Positions 43,833-54,300 of a stretch of DNA of 64,000 bases are shown piece by piece (position 1 is the first letter of the stretch; each line of letters begins with the position of its first letter). The stretch is from Okeania sp. SIO1I7 (GTDB lineage Bacteria; Cyanobacteriota; Cyanobacteriia; Cyanobacteriales; Microcoleaceae). The position numbers and the translations under genes are program-made. Below the pieces are notes generated by a model. That model saw only the letters and a list, made by a program, of their open reading frames with translations, was not told the DNA's origin and ran no database searches. The stretch lies in the NCBI GenBank assembly GCA_010672585.1, contig JAAHGF010000008.1, positions 506,998 to 570,997 on the forward strand, written 5' to 3'.

Positions 43833-44201
43833 TTAATCTACTGCACTCAAAACTGCTGCTGGTTTTGAAGGGGTTTTCCGTCTTTGAGGTAAAGTAAATA
43901 ACTTTGCTGTAGTATTTTCAGTCTGAGATATAGAAGAATAAGGACCTTCATTTATTTGGAGGCGATCGCATGGTACTGTATCAGATAATATAGAACTTGC
44001 CATCATACCTGTATGAATTTCCATAGAAGCGCCCATAACAGATTCAAAAACTAAACGCTGTCCTGGAAATACAACCCTCTCAAAATACCAATTTGGTATA
44101 TTACTAATTCTCGCAATTTGGATTTGACTTGTTGCATTAACGTAGCAGCAAAGAATTTGATTTGAACTGTTAGATGGTAAGGGATCAAGAATTTGTGTCA
44201 T
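43833..44201 (-). CDS. DUF1830 family protein
   Basis: A 122-residue protein with the DUF1830 core CCYVNATSQIQIARISNIPN, WYFERVVFPGQRLVFE and EIHTGMMASSILSDTVPCDR. The family is confined to cyanobacteria and of unknown function; it is soluble and small. The C-terminal 40 residues (SSISQTENTTAKLFTLPQRR) are less conserved. It is followed within a few bases by an IS605 right-end remnant. Confidence 0.9.
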   Translation of the reverse strand: MTQILDPLPSNSSNQILCCYVNATSQIQIARISNIPNWYFERVVFPGQRLVFESVMGASMEIHTGMMASSILSDTVPCDRLQINEGPYSSISQTENTTAKLFTLPQRRKTPSKPAAVLSAVD

Positions 44202-44657
44202 AGTCTATTGAAAAGTTTTTACTTTAAACAAGTTTTAGTTATATCTACAAGTTAACATCAACCGATCCCAATCAGTTGTAATCTTGAATACTGACTAACA
44301 ATATTAGCATCACATGGCCCATCTAAATCTGAATAAAATCTTAAGATTATTCCAAATTTTCAGCTTTTTGTTTGATTGAAGCTTCTTATACATGGGAATG
44401 AATGTAGCTCTGTATAGTCGGGTATCGGTTTTAGGGAAATTAGGTGATGATTTGCACCCTTGAATTTTTGTATTAAAACTTACATTATTATAAATTTCAT
44501 ACTTAAAATCAGCAACACCTATATTTTACGATTATTAAGATTGTGTATCAAAATTTTAAGAAAATAAATACTAAAATTAAATAAGTCCACCATCTTTGTG
44601 ATCTTTCTTCAAAAAAATACTTACAAAAAGTTATATATGTGATAATAGAAATTGATT
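44202..44657. other. AT-rich divergent spacer
   Basis: About 455 bp between the DUF1830 gene and the radical SAM gene. No ORF, array or MITE with clear ends was recognised. Confidence 0.5.
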
Positions 44658-46232
44658 ATGGAAAATAAAGTTCTTTACGTTCGTCTTCCTTGTAATCCCA
44701 TTTTTCCCATCGGAGTTGTTTATCTAGCAGATCATGTCCACAAGTACTTACCAGAAGTAGAACAACGAATATTTGACCTTGGGACAGTACCTCCTTTGGA
44801 CTATAAAACAGCTCTAAATAATTGTATTGATGAATTTAAGCCAAATCTATTAGTCTTTTCCTGGCGAGATATTCAGATATATGCACCTGTAGGAGGTCGT
44901 GGAGGAAACCCTCTGCAAAATGCTTTCGAGTTTTACTATGCGAAAAACCCTCTGATTAAATTTAGAGGTGCAATAGGAGGTTTGCGGTTAGCTGTTTCCT
45001 ATTATACAGAACTCTGGCGCAATATAGGATTAATAAAACAGGGTCTCAAGAGGGCGAGAAATTATCGACCTGAAACTCGTGCAGTAGTCGGTGGTGGAGC
45101 GGTAAGTGTATTTTACGAACAATTGGGTCGTAGTCTACCCACTGGTACTATTGTATCTGTGGGAGAAGGAGAGGTATTGTTAGAAAGACTGCTTCGAGAA
45201 GAAGATTTTAAGGATCAACGATGCTATGTAGTAGGAGAAACATCACCACGCGATCGCTTAATTCACGAAAAACCTGCTCCTGTTGAAAAAACTGCCTGCA
45301 ACTACGACTATATTAATAGTATCTGGCCAGAATTTGTATATTACTTACAAGACCAAGATTTCTATATAGGTGTACAAACTAAACGTGGTTGTCCTCATAA
45401 TTGTTGTTACTGCGTTTATACAGTTATTGAGGGTAAACAAGTCCGCATCAACCCTGCGGATGAAGTGGTTGCAGAAATGAAGCAACTATATGAGCGCGGT
45501 ATTCGTAATTTTTGGTTTACTGATGCTCAGTTTATTCCTGCTCGTAAGTTTATGGATGATGCAGTTGAATTATTGCAAAAAATCCTTGATGCAGGTATGG
45601 ATGATATTAATTGGGCAGCATATATTCGTGCTGATAACCTCACTCCCGAGTTGTGTGACCTCATGGCAAAGACTGGGATGAATTATTTTGAAATTGGGAT
45701 TACCAGTGGTTCCCAGGAACTCGTCCGCAAAATGCGAATGGGTTATAACTTGCGGGTAGTATTGGAAAATTGTCGAGATTTAAAAGCTGCTGGTTTTAAT
45801 GATTTAGTTTCGGTTAATTATTCATTTAATGTAATAGATGAAACCTATGAAACGATTCGACAAACTATTGCTTATCATCGAGAATTAGAGAAAATTTTTG
45901 GAGCAGAAAAAGTAGAACCTGCTATCTTTTTTATTGGGTTACAACCTCATACTCATTTAGAAGATTATGCCCTGAAAAATGAAGTTCTGAAACCAGGATA
46001 TGACCCCATGAGTTTAATGCCTTGGACTGCCAGAAAGTTATTATGGAACCCAGAACCTTTAGGTGCTTTTTTCGGAGAAGTTTGTTTAGAAGCTTGGCAA
46101 AGAAATTCTAATGATTTTGGTCGTGAAGTAATGAATATTTTAGAAGAAAAATTAGGTCGTGCTGAATTGGAAGAAGCTTTAAGTGCGCCTCTAGTATCTT
46201 CTGAGAAAAAACAGTTAGTAAAAGCAAGTTAA
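44658..46232 (+). CDS. B12-binding-type radical SAM protein
   Basis: A 524-residue protein starting at ATG 44658. The N-terminal about 190 residues form a cobalamin-binding-like domain (PNLLVFSWRD, VVGGGAVSVFYE, VSVGEGEVLLERLL). The radical SAM core carries CX3CX2C at C245, C249 and C252 (RGCPHNCCYCVY), then ELGIRN-like YERGIRNFWFTDAQFIPAR and FEIGITSGSQELVRKMRMGY. NCBI names close cyanobacterial relatives photosystem II high light acclimation radical SAM proteins, as I recall; the reaction is unknown. Monocistronic with a terminator downstream. Confidence 0.85.
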   Translation: MENKVLYVRLPCNPIFPIGVVYLADHVHKYLPEVEQRIFDLGTVPPLDYKTALNNCIDEFKPNLLVFSWRDIQIYAPVGGRGGNPLQNAFEFYYAKNPLIKFRGAIGGLRLAVSYYTELWRNIGLIKQGLKRARNYRPETRAVVGGGAVSVFYEQLGRSLPTGTIVSVGEGEVLLERLLREEDFKDQRCYVVGETSPRDRLIHEKPAPVEKTACNYDYINSIWPEFVYYLQDQDFYIGVQTKRGCPHNCCYCVYTVIEGKQVRINPADEVVAEMKQLYERGIRNFWFTDAQFIPARKFMDDAVELLQKILDAGMDDINWAAYIRADNLTPELCDLMAKTGMNYFEIGITSGSQELVRKMRMGYNLRVVLENCRDLKAAGFNDLVSVNYSFNVIDETYETIRQTIAYHRELEKIFGAEKVEPAIFFIGLQPHTHLEDYALKNEVLKPGYDPMSLMPWTARKLLWNPEPLGAFFGEVCLEAWQRNSNDFGREVMNILEEKLGRAELEEALSAPLVSSEKKQLVKAS

Positions 46233-47062
46233 TATGTAAGCAGTCAGCTATCAGCTATCAGCTATCAGCTATGAGTTATTAATTCATTATCTTGGGAGAA
46301 GGAATTAGTATTCAAGGAGAATGAAAAATTATGTTTGTGCAGCATTCCGCAGGAAATGAAATAGTACTTTCAGCTAACCTTGGTCATTGCTTAATTCTTT
46401 CTTTCCAATGCTGATAGCTGTTTGCACAGATTCCGCAGGAAATGCTGGCGTTAATAATTAGGGTGCGTTATTAGCGCACCTTTTTGTATTAATAAATTTC
46501 ATCTAAACCTGTAACTATAATTTCATCAAGAATATAATATTCATTATTTATACTGAGCCTTTAATTCTTCACTTATTTAGATACTTGAGACTCTAATTTT
46601 TAGTTTTACAAATTATGCTTGAGTAAATCAATTAGCTTTTCTAAATCCTTACCTTTGTAGTGTTTTGAAAGTTGAATAGCTGCTTCTTATGGGTTATCAT
46701 CCTAAAATTAATAATGTTTGACATCTCATTAATTTTCTGGAAATTTTGACTTTCTATAAATGTATTACTCAGGATTTACGCAGAGACTCTACATAAAGAG
46801 AGGGCGTTAGCGGAGCTTGGCATTAGCCAATGCCATTCGCCCCTACATATAGCGTTTTAAAGTTTGATTTGGGTAAGTCCTGTTACTATTAATATCTTGA
46901 TAACTTTCACCTATTAACTGCCGATAAATTTCCTAAACTTCAGTTACTTTTAAAAGATTGTCAAGTTTTGTCAGCTCGAAATAGCAATAAAATTTCTTCT
47001 CATAATAGTCTAATCACTAATCAAATAATCTGAATTATTTCAACTTAAGAATCAAACATTTA
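46233..47062. other. gene-poor region with repeats
   Basis: It contains AGCTATCAGCTATCAGC tracts (46245-46275), two degenerate GCAGCATTCCGCAGGAAATG repeats (46335, 46430) and the terminator at 46461. A minus-strand fragment reading AIQLSKHYKGKDLEKLIDLL ends in a stop (about 46610-46690); it may be a dead gene's tail. Another dispersed repeat lies at 46795-46860. No intact gene. Confidence 0.6.
46460..46486 (+). terminator. intrinsic terminator
   Basis: GGGTGCG-TTATTA-GCGCACC followed by TTTTTG, 230 bp after the radical SAM gene stop. Confidence 0.7.
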
Positions 47063-47611
47063 CTATCTAGTTTTAATAAAAATTTGATTAAAATAATATG
47101 TTCCTTCAGAATTTTGAGCAATACCAATACCACTTAAATTATAGTCACCTACCATATTTTTATGATGACCAGGACTACCTATCCAACCTTCAACAGCTTG
47201 TTCTCCAGGATTATTATAACCAAAATTATTAGCTAGATTTTCTGCAGCACTTTTGTAAATAATTTTTTGACTAATTACTTGTACTCTTTCCTTAAAACCA
47301 TCATGGCTAAAAGTTGCTTGTCCACTAGCCATTTGTTGAGCATGAATTCTAGATTGTTGAGCAATAGTATTATTCCACTGGAGAGGTGGTAAGTTTTGAG
47401 ATTTTCGATATTGATTTATTTGGGCAAATACAGATTTTTCCAACTGATTAATATTTGGTGAAACTGCTAAATTTGGTCTAGAGATAGGAGTTTGTCTGGA
47501 ATTTTGAATTTCTGGCATTTCTGGCAAATTTTTAATGACTTGTTGATAATTACAACTACCCAACAATATTGCTAGACTCCAGAAAATTTGTTTTAAATAT
47601 TTATGATTCAT
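47063..47611 (-). CDS. CAP/SCP-domain lipoprotein
   Basis: A 182-residue protein with a lipoprotein signal peptide (lipobox LGSC, Cys20) and a CAP domain from about residue 57: VFAQINQYRKSQNLPPLQWN, SRIHAQQMASGQATFSHDGF, AENLANNFG, AVEGWIGSPGHHKNMVGDYN and GIGIAQNSEGTYYFNQIF. The CAP cavity residues (His, Glu, His) are retained. Bacterial CAP proteins are secreted and of mostly unknown function. It should sit in the outer leaflet of a membrane facing the periplasm or exterior. Confidence 0.9.
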   Translation of the reverse strand: MNHKYLKQIFWSLAILLGSCNYQQVIKNLPEMPEIQNSRQTPISRPNLAVSPNINQLEKSVFAQINQYRKSQNLPPLQWNNTIAQQSRIHAQQMASGQATFSHDGFKERVQVISQKIIYKSAAENLANNFGYNNPGEQAVEGWIGSPGHHKNMVGDYNLSGIGIAQNSEGTYYFNQIFIKTR

Positions 47612-47644
47612 TCGTTAATCTACTCTCTGCTATGTGCAACTTCT

Positions 47645-47735
47645 TTAAACTCCACTTTCTTTTATTAATTCTACGGCTACATTTGCCACATTAATAACTT
47701 GTTCTAAAGTAGTAAAGTAGGAATTTAATGCATTC
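47645..47735 (-). pseudogene. unidentified gene tail
   Basis: Minus-strand frame reads NALNSYFTTLEQVINVANVA then VELIKESGV and a stop, with no start. It is probably the 3' end of a lost gene downstream of the recO remnant. Confidence 0.35.
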
Positions 47736-47925
47736 TTAGGACAACCTAAAATGGTGCTGGGTATATTCTCTTAAAAGTTGTTCTACTTTTACCCAATCTT
47801 GATGAGAAGTAAGTTCAGATAGAGCTGGAAACTGAGTTTTTGGTAGCTATGGTTAATAAAAGGTCTGATTCTCCTGAAAGTTCGAGTTTGAGATTTATTC
47901 CTATTGCTTTGTAGAGTTTAGCCAT
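47736..47925 (-). pseudogene. recO: recO remnant, internally deleted
   Basis: From ATG 47925 the minus strand reads MAKLYKAIGINLKLELSGES then DLLLTI, a typical RecO N-terminus. The frame then breaks. In another frame (47828-47736) it reads PALSELTSHQDWVKVEQLLR then EYTQHHFRLS and a stop, resembling the RecO C-terminus. About 170 intervening residues are missing. RecO loads RecA in recombinational repair, so a working copy should exist elsewhere. Confidence 0.5.
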
Positions 47926-48471
47926 GTATTTATAGTCTATTAGTTTTTTAATCACTAAAAAGCTAATACTGATAACAACAAAGCTAATGGTCAGTATTTT
48001 ATTGATTTTTGGAAAAACTATTTCTTTTTTGATCTCATCGACTTTTGGAGCAACCTCACTATAAGAAAAATCTTTGACAAGTTTGCATTTGAATGTTCTT
48101 CAACAGAGCATTCAAATGCATCGCATTTAGATCCTTTTTTATCTTGTTTAAGAGCAAAGAAATGATGGCTACATGAACAACAACTTCGCTGACTTCTGGT
48201 AGTCTTTACTCAGCTCGCGTGGGTGTACCTCACCAAAGTGCAACCCGCAAAAAGGAATACCTGGTACGGGAACAAGATGCTCCCACTGTTCTTATCACAA
48301 AAATAATGGCAATGCACCACCATTACAATGCACTACCATCCAAATTACAGCAAATTCCAAGTATATGAAGTACAGATATTAATAATTAAATCTTCCCAGT
48401 CCGAGCATCTTGCTCGCGAGGAAGCATCTTGCTCGCGTGATTGTACCTCACCAAACTGAAATCCTCTGTAA
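47926..48471. other. spacer with hairpin and dispersed palindromes
   Basis: It contains a perfect 11-bp hairpin GCATTTGAATG...CATTCAAATGC (48085-48119), then repeats of the AAGATGCTCCCACT family (48266) with ATTACAATGCAC, and GAGCATCTTGCTCGCG repeated twice (about 48404-48440). No gene. Confidence 0.65.
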
Positions 48472-49701
48472 TTACCCCTCCAAAAACTTAGCCACTGTCT
48501 GTACATCCTTATCCCCACGTCCAGAACAGTTGAACACAATACGGGGACTACCGCTTAACTGTGGACAGAGAGTTTCCAAATAAGCGATCGCATGAGCAGT
48601 TTCTAGTGCTGGAATAATACCCTCCAACTGAGACAAACGTTGAAAAGCAGCTACTGCCTCATTATCAGTCACACTATAATATTCAGCTCTACCGCTATCC
48701 TTCAAAAAACTATGTTCGGGTCCAACACCAGGATAATCTAAACCTGCACTAATAGAATGAGGTTCAATTATCTGACCTTCGTGATCCTGTAATAAATAAC
48801 TCATAGCTCCATGCAACACACCAACACGACCAAGAGTCAGAGTAGCAGCGTGTTTATTAGTCTCAACTCCCTCACCACCAGCTTCTACACCGATCATTCG
48901 GACTGACGACTCATTCATAAATTCATGGAATAAACCCATTGCATTAGAACCACCACCAACACAAGCAATCAAAATGTCAGGCAAACCGCCCCACTTTTCC
49001 AAACATTGAGCGCGGGTTTCTTGACCGATAACAGCATGAAAGTCTCGTACCATCATCGGGTATGGGTGAGGTCCTGCAACGGAACCGAGAATATAGTGGG
49101 TAGTCTCGACGTTTGTTACCCAGTCTCGAATAGCTTCTGATGTTGCATCTTTCAGGGTGCCGGTGCCAGCTTCCACAGGTCGTACCTCCGCTCCCATTAG
49201 TCGCATTCTGAATACATTGAGAGATTGACGTTCCATATCGTGAACGCCCATATAAATGATACATTCCAATCCAAACCGAGCGCAAACTGTGGCAGTGGCA
49301 ACACCATGTTGACCAGCACCTGTTTCGGCAATGACACGTTTTTTACCCATTTTCAGAGCTAATAGAGCTTGAGCTAAAGCATTGTTGATTTTGTGGGCGC
49401 CAGTGTGGTTGAGGTCTTCCCGTTTGAGGTAAATTTGTGGACCAGTGCCATCAGGTCTGGCATAATGAGTTGTGAGACGTTCGGCAAAATAAAGAGGACT
49501 AGGACGACCTACATAGTCTCGCAGAAGTTGTTGGAGTTCTTTTTGGAAAGCGGGTTCTTGACTGTATTTTTTGTAGGCCGCTTCTAGTTCAAATAGGGCT
49601 GGCATTAATGTTTCAGGGACATATTTACCGCCAAACTGGCCAAATCTGCCGAGGGTATCTGGTTGTTGAGTTGAAGTAGGGTTTAAGGGTGTAGTAGTCA
49701 C
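48472..49701 (-). CDS. trpB: tryptophan synthase beta chain
   Basis: About 409 residues from GTG 49701 ([20 protein letters not shown]), which matches usual cyanobacterial TrpB starts; an upstream ATG at 49758 adds 19 AT-rich codons. Markers: [34 protein letters not shown] (PLP lysine), [36 protein letters not shown] and [14 protein letters not shown]. It converts indole and serine to tryptophan in complex with TrpA. trpA is not adjacent, as is usual in cyanobacteria. Intact. Confidence 0.97.
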   Translation of the reverse strand: MTTTPLNPTSTQQPDTLGRFGQFGGKYVPETLMPALFELEAAYKKYSQEPAFQKELQQLLRDYVGRPSPLYFAERLTTHYARPDGTGPQIYLKREDLNHTGAHKINNALAQALLALKMGKKRVIAETGAGQHGVATATVCARFGLECIIYMGVHDMERQSLNVFRMRLMGAEVRPVEAGTGTLKDATSEAIRDWVTNVETTHYILGSVAGPHPYPMMVRDFHAVIGQETRAQCLEKWGGLPDILIACVGGGSNAMGLFHEFMNESSVRMIGVEAGGEGVETNKHAATLTLGRVGVLHGAMSYLLQDHEGQIIEPHSISAGLDYPGVGPEHSFLKDSGRAEYYSVTDNEAVAAFQRLSQLEGIIPALETAHAIAYLETLCPQLSGSPRIVFNCSGRGDKDVQTVAKFLEG

Positions 49702-50458
49702 TAATTTTTTCTCAAAAATACAATATTTTTCATTATATATAGGCTTTTTGTTCAACAATTAATAATTAATAATTAATAATTACCTCTCCTTGAAAACGGA
49801 TAGGATTGACTAAAAGGAAAATTTGGCGTTGCTGATTCTGGGTATGATGCAAGCCCCCCTAACCCCCCAATTTTGGGGGGAATAAAACTCTAAAAGTCCC
49901 CCTTAATCCCCCTCCCGTCCCCCTTGGAAAGGGGGAAGCCAGATGTTGCTTCGCTTTTTGTTGAATGGGGGATGCGCGGGGGCTTGACCAGAACCAAACA
50001 ATCGCGCATTCATACTTCAATTCAGCAACGCCGAAAATTTTTTATTTTTTCTCTTTTAAAGGAGAGGCTTTAAACCTTAATTATTCAGTAAAAAGGGAAT
50101 TAGGGAGAGGGAAAAGGTCTGATAGTTTCAGATTTTCGATCTATTTTTTGATTTTTTATTAATGATATAGGATTGCTATATAGAGGTTGATTGAAAATTA
50201 TAAAAAGTGCAACTTAAATGTATATAAATTCTTGTATTTGTATCGATCGACTTTTTTGATAAAATTTTAACTTTTATTGGGAGATATCAAGCAAATATAA
50301 CTTTTGTAAAATATTGTTATAAAGATCATCTAACATTTTTAAAACAGTCCAAAATAATTAATATAAGTTTCTTGTCTTTATGTATTTAAAACTTACAGAG
50401 AAGAGAAACGCATCTAAAGTTTTAGATGAAAACATCAAGGAAATTTTAAGATAAAATT
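49702..50458. other. trpB upstream region with nested repeats
   Basis: It contains AATTAATAATTAATAATT at 49760, a dispersed repeat (TTACCTCTCCTTGAAAACGG...CTTTTAAAGGAGAGGCTTTAAACC) interrupted by the MITE at 49825-50032, then about 300 bp of AT-rich leader before the pentapeptide gene. No gene. Confidence 0.7.
49825..50032. mobile_element. 208-bp MITE, family A, nested in a repeat
   Basis: Ends GGCGTTGCTGATTCTGGG and (opposite strand) GGCGTTGCTGAATTGAAG are flanked by the 8-bp duplication GAAAATTT at 49817-49824 and 50033-50040. Compared with the 150-bp copy at 17118 it carries an extra segment of about 60 bp (CCCTCCCGTCCCCCTTGG...) in the middle and is in the opposite orientation. Confidence 0.9.
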
Positions 50459-51043
50459 ATGAAAATTGAAGAATTTTTGGCACGTTATGCCTCCGGAGAA
50501 AGAAATTTTCGGGATATTGATTTATTTCGATCTGAGCTTAGTAATGTGAATTTAGCTGGTGCGAGTTTGTTTCGTGCTAACTTATTCCGGGCTAATCTAT
50601 TTAGAGCAAATTTAATTGGCGCTAATCTGTACAATGCTACTTTGATTGGTGCTAATTTGTATTGTGCGAATCTGAGTGGGGCGAATCTGAGTGGAGCTAA
50701 CCTGACTCGTGCAGATTTGAGTGGGGCAGATTTAAGTGGGGCAGATTTGAGTGCTGCTGACTTGAGTGGGGCAATTTTGAGTTATGCTAATCTCAGTTAT
50801 GCTGATATGAGTCGCGCTAATTTACAGAAAGCAATTTTAATTGATACAAATTTGAGTCATGCTAATTTAAGTGGTGCCGACCTCAAGAATACCCAGATGA
50901 ATGGGGTTGAGGTGAAGGAGACTCGATTTTCTCTTGGTATTGGACTATCTGCACAGATGAAGAGAGAGCTGAAACAGCAAGGTGCAATTATTGAAGATTT
51001 GCCTGGGGAACCTCATGCGAGTAGATTGTTTGCAACTCGTTAG
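50459..51043 (+). CDS. pentapeptide-repeat protein
   Basis: A 194-residue protein. Residues about 28-155 are roughly 25 consecutive A(D/N)LxX pentapeptides (RANLFRANLFRANLIGANLY, SGADLSGADLSAADLSGAIL), which fold as a right-handed quadrilateral beta helix. A short N-terminal leader (MKIEEFLARYASGERNFRDI) and a C-terminal tail flank the helix. There is no signal peptide, so it is probably cytoplasmic. Function unknown; a few such proteins mimic DNA, but nothing here indicates that. Monocistronic. Confidence 0.92.
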   Translation: MKIEEFLARYASGERNFRDIDLFRSELSNVNLAGASLFRANLFRANLFRANLIGANLYNATLIGANLYCANLSGANLSGANLTRADLSGADLSGADLSAADLSGAILSYANLSYADMSRANLQKAILIDTNLSHANLSGADLKNTQMNGVEVKETRFSLGIGLSAQMKRELKQQGAIIEDLPGEPHASRLFATR

Positions 51044-51390
51044 CTTGAAAATAGGGAGTAGGGAGTAGGGAGTAGGGAGTAGGGAGTCAACCCACCCCTA
51101 ACCCCTCCTGGGAGGGGAAGTCAGGAGCTAGAAAAAAAGGTAGTCCTGCATAGTAATGGTAGGTAGAGATCGGGAAGACTTAGGACGGGAGCAAGATGCT
51201 CCCACTGGCTATACGGTGAAAAAAATAATTAGATACTAATACCATTACAATGCACTAACTACTGAAAAAAATAATAGGGGAAATAAGGTGGAAATTTACC
51301 TCCAAATTCCCCATCTCCCCACATTCCCCTCCTGGGAGGGGGAGGGGCTAGGGGTGGGTCCCCACGCTCCATCTATAAATAACTAAACGC
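51044..51390. repeat. repeat cluster between pentapeptide and RND genes
   Basis: GGGAGTAGGGAGTAGGGAGT tract (51055-51086), two ACCCACCCCTAACCCCTCC-type palindromes (51091-51120 and 51330-51360), and a GGGAGCAAGATGCTCCC palindrome (51184-51200) with ATTACAATGCAC. Confidence 0.85.
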
Positions 51391-54300
51391 CTATTTTTTC
51401 ACTTCTTTCACACCATCCTTAACATAACTTGCCTTACCATTACCATTACCATTACCATTACCATTACCATTGCCATTACCATTACCATTACCATTACCAT
51501 TACCATTAGAAAAACCATTCATCTCATAACCCCCTGCCAACTCTTCAGCAGATTTATGAAATAAACGTGACTGTAAACCTTTCGCCATTACATAAAATAT
51601 CGGCACTACATACAAACTCAAAATTGTAGAAACCAACATACCACCCATAACCGACATTCCAATGGAAACCCGACTAGCAGCACCTGCACCAGAAGCAAAA
51701 GCTAATGGCATTACCCCGAAAATGGTAGAAAACGCCGTCATTAAAATTGGACGAAACCGTAAACGGGATGCCTCAACTGCCGCCTTAGTAATAGACATAC
51801 CATCTGCCAATAATTGATTAGCAAATTCCACAATCAAAATCGAGTTTTTCGTTGCCAAACCAATCAACATAATCAACCCAATTCGACTATAAACATTCAC
51901 TTCCAACTGCGCCAACCACAACGCTCCAAAAGCACCCAACAAAGATAACGGTACTGCCAACAAAATCACCACCGGGTCAATATAACTCTCAAATTGAGCT
52001 GCCAAAGTCAAGAAAATAAAGATCATTGCCAAGCCAAAAATAAATACCGTAGCTTCACCAGCATCTCTAAACTGCGCTGAATCACCTTTTAAATCAGTTC
52101 GCATATCAGCAGGTAAAATCCGGTCTGCCAAATCGTCCAATACCTCTAACGCCTGACCCAGACTCACCCCTGGAGCAGGACTTCCTTGAATAGTTGCGGA
52201 ACGAAATCTATTAAAATGATTAATCTGAGGAGGAGTGGTTGTCGTACTTACCTTCACCACATTACTCAAAGGTATCATTACTCCTGACTCAGTCCGTACA
52301 TACAAATCATCAATATTTTGTAAACTATTACGAAACTGTTCTTCAGCTCGCACAATTACATCATAACGTTGATTTCCTTGGTTAAAGTTAGTAATATCTT
52401 CCCCTCCCATCATTATTTGCAATGTTCTGGCAATATCCTCCACCGACACACCTAAATTAGACGCCTGAGCGCGGTCAATTTCTACCGATATCTCCGGTTT
52501 ATTAATCTTCAAATCTGTATCAATATTATTCAACTGGGGTAACTGTTGCGCTTCAGTGGTAAATTCTTCAGATACTCGCGCTAATTCTTCTAAATCATTT
52601 CCCTGCAACACAAATTCTACTGGTTGACTGCGACCTCTACCAGGCAATGAACCGGGGTTAATTGGAAATACTCGTCCATCAGTAATGGGAGCAAAAGCTC
52701 CAAACAACCGTTTAACAATTTCTTGTTGTGCTTCCTCTGGTTTCTTGCGTTCCGACCATGGTTTGAGGTTGGTGAAAGCAAAAGCTCGGTTAGCTTGGGC
52801 AGATCGACCAAATCCAACAATACTGAAATAACCTCTCATTTCAGGTACTTGAGAGAGTTTATCTTCTACTTGACGCATCACGTTATCAGTATATTGAACA
52901 CTTACACCTTCTGGTGCAGACACAGATACAAATACCCGTCCCCGGTCTTCTGTGGGCAAAAATCCTTGGGGTAATTGTTGAAATAGCCAAAAGATTAACC
53001 AGAAAGATAAGACAAATCCTAAAATTATTAATGGTTTCATTCTCATCAACAGACGCAATGAGCGATCGTACATTGCTGAGATGCGACTTAGAGCATAATC
53101 AAACAAATCTAGGGGAATAGCAACCACGCGGGAAAGGAAATTTTTATGTTCTTTTGGCTCATGTCTTTTTAATATTCGCCCTGATAACGTTGGCGCTAAA
53201 GTCAAAGCGACGAAGGTGGATAATACTACTGAGACTGCAATAGTTAGAGCAAATTCATTAAATATTTGCCCCGCAGAACCTCCAGAAAATCCGACTGGTA
53301 AGAATACGGCAATTAATACAACGGTGGTGGCAATGACGGCAAATACTACTTCGCTCACTCCTAACATCGCTGCTTGCATGGGAGTTTTGCCTTCTTCTTG
53401 AATATATCGAACTATATTTTCTAAGACAACAATGGTGTCATCTACTACTAAACCTGTTGATAGTGTGAGAGCAAATAGGGTGAGGGTGTTGATGGAAAAT
53501 CCCATGAAAAACATTACCCCAAAAGCACCAATGAGAGAAACGGGAATGGTGATGGTGGGAATGAGAGTTGCTCGCCAATCTCGGAGAAACGCATAGATAA
53601 CTAAGACAACTAAACAAATTGCTAAAAATAAGCTTTTCCAAACTTCTTTGATGGCAACTTCCACAAATGTTGAGTAGTCAACGCTGATGTAATATTCCAT
53701 TCCTTCGGGGAAGTCTTTGGATAATTCTTTCATCCTGGTTTTAACTCCGTTGGCAACTTCTATGATATTTGCCCCGGATAGTTTACTGATACCAAGACCT
53801 ACTGCTGGTTTACCATTATAACGAGCAAGGGTGCGGTCGTTCTGTGCTCCAATTTCTGCTCTACCAATGTCCCTGAGTCTGGTGAGAGAATTATCATCAT
53901 TTCGTCTAATGATTAGGTTTTGATATTCTTCTGTAGTTTGCAGACGACCAAAAGTACGAATCGGGTATTCGGTCGATTTTCCTTCTATTCTCCCACTGGG
54001 AATTTCTACGTTTTGTCGTCTAAGTGCTTGCTCTACATCTAATGCTGTAATATTTCGGGCAGCCATTTTTTTGGGGTCTAACCATAGTCGCATAGCGTAG
54101 CGACGTTCGCCACCGATCAAAATACTACCCACTCCGTTGACAGTTTCTAAGACATTTTTGATGAATTTATCAGCGTAGTTGCTTAATTCTAAGGAGGTGT
54201 ATTTTTCCCCAGTTAAAGCAATCCAAATAATTCGTTCATCATCGCTACTTCGTTTAGAAACTACTGGTGCATCAACTTCATCGGGAAGTCTTCTCATAGC

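Noticed and set aside
48345-48539. 64-codon ORF next to trpB
   Set aside because: Composed of the AAGATGCTCC dispersed repeat and the antisense frame of the trpB end.
52617-53641. Short frames inside the RND gene on both strands
   Set aside because: Overlap conserved RND coding sequence and lack any motif.
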